DNA of 64,000 nucleotides, from assembly GCF_004054105.1 (NCBI RefSeq), contig NZ_SBLC01000013.1:50872-114871 (forward strand), written 5' to 3'. A program made the position numbers and the translations under genes. The notes beneath the pieces are model-generated. The model saw nothing but the letters and a program-made list of their open reading frames with translations. It was not told where the DNA came from and did not search any database. The stretch comes from Falsigemmobacter intermedius (lineage in GTDB: Bacteria; Pseudomonadota; Alphaproteobacteria; Rhodobacterales; Rhodobacteraceae). This document shows positions 61,748 to 64,000 of this stretch, piece by piece. Each line of letters starts with the position of its first letter. The stretch's first letter is position 1.

Positions 61748-62623
61748 TTACCCTTTCACCAGACGAAGGCGCAGCCGGTCCGACAGCCGGTCGATCAGAA
61801 CGATGCTGAGGAAAAGCAGCGCGAAGATGGCCACCACCAGATCGTAGCGCCCCTGACCCCACTGCATGGCGATCTTCAGGTCATAGCCGATGCCGCCTGC
61901 GCCCACGAAGCCCAGGATGGCACTGGCGCGCAGGTTGATCTCAAACCGCATGAGGGTATAGCTCAGCCAGTTCGGGGCCACCTGCGGCAGAACACCGAGC
62001 CAGATCCGCTGCACCCAGGAAGCGCCGACGGCGGTCAGCCCCTCGTGGGGTTTCAGATCGGCATTCTCGGCCACCTCTGCAAACAGCTTGCCCAAAGCGC
62101 CTGCGGTATGAAGGGCAATGGCCACCACCGCAGGCACCGGCCCGCCGCCGAGAATATAGATCAAAATCAGCGCGATCACGATCTCGGGAAAGGCGCGCGC
62201 CAGATCCGTCAGCCGCCGGAACAGCCCCGCAGCCTTTGGCCAGCGGGCAAGACCGCGCGTGGACAGCAGCGCCAGCAGCCCCCCCGCCAGCGCACCGATC
62301 AGCGTGGCCACTGCCGCGATGTTCAGCGTCTCAGCAAGCGAGGCCAGATGCGCCAGCGCAAGGCCGGGAAGCCGCGCGCGCTTCTCCCAGGCCTCGGCCA
62401 GGACTTCGCCGGGAAAGGCAAAGATCATCGGCAGCCCGTCCCAAAATCCCCCCGCATTGCGGCTTTGCGCCAGCTGAAAGCCCGAGGACATCAGCACGAC
62501 AAAAAGCACGAGAAGGATGCCTCCGTACATCCGGCGGCGGCGCAGCAGCTCAGGCCAGGCGCTGGCCTGAGCTGCGGGCAGGGGTGGAGGCATCAGAGAG
62601 GTCCGGGACATGGGTGCGGGCAT
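61748..62623 (-). CDS. phnE: Phosphonate ABC transporter permease PhnE (short form)
   Basis: This 291-residue permease has six membrane helices and the PhnE signature LTDLARAFPEIVIALILIYILGGGPVPAVVAIALHTAGALGKLFAEVAENADLKPHEGLTAVGAS. It forms the membrane channel with the longer PhnE. It lies 47 bases downstream of the binding-protein gene. It appears intact, although the associated ATPase gene is broken. Confidence 0.94.
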   Translation of the reverse strand: MPAPMSRTSLMPPPLPAAQASAWPELLRRRRMYGGILLVLFVVLMSSGFQLAQSRNAGGFWDGLPMIFAFPGEVLAEAWEKRARLPGLALAHLASLAETLNIAAVATLIGALAGGLLALLSTRGLARWPKAAGLFRRLTDLARAFPEIVIALILIYILGGGPVPAVVAIALHTAGALGKLFAEVAENADLKPHEGLTAVGASWVQRIWLGVLPQVAPNWLSYTLMRFEINLRASAILGFVGAGGIGYDLKIAMQWGQGRYDLVVAIFALLFLSIVLIDRLSDRLRLRLVKG

Positions 62624-62670
62624 CCCCTTGAGGGCAATGAAAACCCGGTCCCCGTGACGGGGCCGGGAGA

Positions 62671-63573
62671 TTAGTTCGCGGCTTCCTGCAGTTTGCGGGC
62701 CGCGATCACGCCGAGGTAGGTTTCATGGGTGACCGGGACGAAATCCTTTGCCTCACCGGCCGCCACGCCATAGGCGCATTTCGGATCTTTCTCCCAGAGA
62801 TCGGCGGTCAGTCGGGTGACTTTGTCTTTGACCTCCTGCGGCAGCGCTTTGCGCAGCACCATGGGGCCTTCGGGGATCAGCTTTGAGCGCCAGATCTCGG
62901 TCAGATTGTTCATATCGATCAGGCCGGAATCGGCAGCCTTGCGGAAGGCGCCGGAGTTATAGCCGTCCTCCCAATTGCCCAGACCATCGGCCCAGGCGAC
63001 ACCGGCATCGAAGTCGCCATTCGAGACGCCGATGAGGCTCTGCTCATGCCCGCCTGAAAATTTCACCTCTGAGAAAAACTGATCGAGCGGCCCGAGCGCC
63101 TCCTGCAGCTCCGCCCCCGGCACCAGATAGCCGGAGGTCGAATTCGGCTCGGCAAAAGCAAAAACTTTGCCCTCGGCCTCTTCGATCCTGGTGATACCGC
63201 TGTCAGAGCGGGCAAAACCGATCGCGTAATAGCCGGTTGAGCCGTCGCTGTTCTGCTTGGTCAGCGCCACATCCACCGCGGTCTCATCGGTCAGATGGAT
63301 CTTGGCATAGCCCGAGGCCCCCAGCCAGGCCATATCCAGCGTGCCGCCCAGCAGACCCTGGATCACGCCGTCATAATCCGCCGGGGTGAAAACCTTGACC
63401 AGAACGCCGACGGCGGCCTCAATGGCCGCGCGGTAGCATTCGTTGGAACTCATGCGGTCCTGGGCATTCTCGCCGCCCATGATCCCGATGTTAAAACCGC
63501 TGATCGCTTCCGGGAAAGCAGCGGTGCCGGTCAGAGCCAGCGCGGCAGAGACAGCCAGTGAAAGCATTTTCAT
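62671..63573 (-). CDS. phnD: Phosphonate ABC transporter substrate-binding protein PhnD
   Basis: This 300-residue periplasmic protein has a signal peptide (KMLSLAVSAALALTGTAAF) and PhnD features: FNIGIMGGENAQDRMSSNECYRAAIEAAVGVLVKVFTPADYDGVIQGLLGGTLDMAWLGASGYAKIHL and SGYLVPGAELQE. ATG 63573 is chosen; the open frame begins with TTG at 63585. It binds phosphonates or phosphate esters. It is followed by both phnE genes. Confidence 0.95.
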   Translation of the reverse strand: MKMLSLAVSAALALTGTAAFPEAISGFNIGIMGGENAQDRMSSNECYRAAIEAAVGVLVKVFTPADYDGVIQGLLGGTLDMAWLGASGYAKIHLTDETAVDVALTKQNSDGSTGYYAIGFARSDSGITRIEEAEGKVFAFAEPNSTSGYLVPGAELQEALGPLDQFFSEVKFSGGHEQSLIGVSNGDFDAGVAWADGLGNWEDGYNSGAFRKAADSGLIDMNNLTEIWRSKLIPEGPMVLRKALPQEVKDKVTRLTADLWEKDPKCAYGVAAGEAKDFVPVTHETYLGVIAARKLQEAAN

Positions 63574-63605
63574 AAGGATTTCCAATGGGATAAGAAGGAA
63601 AGGTC

Positions 63606-63936
63606 TCAGGCCAGCATCCGCTCGGCCCAGGCGTGATCGGGGGCAGGGTCGTCGGGCAGCGCGGTTGAGGTGGCCGCCTCATTGAAACCCGCATCCGCGC
63701 CATAGATGTCGCGGGCGACCTCGGCAGAAAGCTGTTCGGGCGTGCCGTCAAAGACGATGCGCCCGTCGCGCATCCCGATTACCCGGTCGCAATAGCGCCG
63801 CGCGGTATCAAGCGTGTGCAGATTGGCGATGACCATGCGGCCGTCTTCGACGTTGATCCGCTTCAGCGTGTCCATCACCAGCTGCGCATTCATCGGATCA
63901 AGCGAGGCGATGGGTTCATCGGCCAGGATGATCTTA
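63606..63936 (-). pseudogene. phnC: phnC, phosphonate ABC transporter ATP-binding protein, 3' fragment
   Basis: About 110 codons remain. They start at [14 protein letters not shown] (Walker B and D-loop), followed by [55 protein letters not shown] with the H-loop histidine. The preceding in-frame residues ([19 protein letters not shown]) bear no resemblance to PhnC, which should have the LSGGQ signature there. The Walker A and signature motifs are therefore lost in this window. The break falls at 63936/63937, where foreign-looking sequence begins. An ATPase from another locus would be needed for transport. Confidence 0.7.
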
Positions 63937-64000
63937 GGGAACGTCTGAAAAACCTGCGCCTTTTGGCGTGATCTGATAGGATTTTCGGGACGCGACGAGG
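63937..64000. mobile_element. Possible insertion-sequence end interrupting phnC
   Basis: From 63937 onward (GGGAACGTCTGAAAAACC...) the sequence no longer fits PhnC. The junction TTAG/GGAACG agrees with a YTAR target and a TA duplication, as described for the IS427 group of the IS5 family, but only one end is visible. No transposase can be identified inside the window. Confidence 0.35.

Noticed and set aside
1..64000. CRISPR arrays, tRNA or rRNA genes, prophage or conjugation genes
   Set aside because: None were seen on reading both strands. A covariance-model search would be needed to exclude small RNAs.

Overview
The window is high-G+C DNA with dense, strongly codon-biased genes. It looks like chromosome or a large replicon of an alphaproteobacterium of the Rhodobacter/Paracoccus group. 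The clues are three tripartite tricarboxylate transporter (TTT) sets, a TRAP transporter, many CaiB/BaiF CoA-transferases, MhpA-like hydroxylases, and ECF sigma/anti-sigma pairs. I found no rRNA, tRNA, CRISPR array or replication origin. Functions below come from motif and family recognition by eye; no database search was run.

Layout. 1-3.0 kb (minus): CorC-type membrane protein (partial), a DUF2076 protein and an anti-sigma/ECF sigma pair. 3.1-5.6 kb: membrane PQQ dehydrogenase. 6-7.8 kb: ABC permease and binding protein with no ATPase beside them. 8-31.7 kb: a large accessory catabolic island. It holds two paralogous GntR/UTRA regulators, two TTT transporters, three CaiB/BaiF CoA-transferases, an enoyl-CoA hydratase, a carboxymuconolactone-decarboxylase-like protein, an enol-lactonase-like hydrolase, a GST, a class I fumarase-like pair, an aconitase/isopropylmalate-isomerase-like pair, a D-2-hydroxyacid dehydrogenase, a flavin reductase, two acyl-CoA dehydrogenases and a 3-oxoacid CoA-transferase. 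Together these suggest import and CoA-dependent breakdown of an unusual di- or tricarboxylic acid. 31.9-38.9 kb: a lone TRAP binding protein, then lpdA-aceF-aceE with an Lrp-type regulator. 39-48.4 kb: an aromatic meta-cleavage island with two IclR regulators, two flavin hydroxylases, an extradiol dioxygenase, TRAP permeases and an FAH-family hydrolase. 48.5-49.8 kb: an rsmJ-like gene without a normal start, and an MgtC-like gene. 49.9-55.5 kb (minus): a TTT operon with a MmgE/PrpD protein and an NtaA-like flavin monooxygenase.

55.85-59.98 kb is the most unusual part. It encodes an HPr-kinase-like protein fused to a PqqD-like domain, a 90-residue Tat-type secreted peptide rich in Ser-Arg-Gly repeats, and a Tat-type subtilase. 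The subtilase's N-terminus matches that of the peptide. A divergent ECF sigma factor and anti-sigma factor complete the locus. The promoters of the peptide, the subtilase and the sigma gene share GGRATAA(or GGATGAA)-N15-CGTT, and the distant sigma gene at 2.97 kb carries a near copy (GGGATAA-N15-CGTC). I propose a sigma-controlled system that modifies and exports a peptide.

60-64 kb (minus) is a decaying phosphonate-uptake operon. phnD and two phnE genes look intact. An associated hexapeptide acyltransferase has an internal deletion and a frameshift, and phnC is cut by unrelated sequence at the window edge that looks like the end of an insertion sequence.
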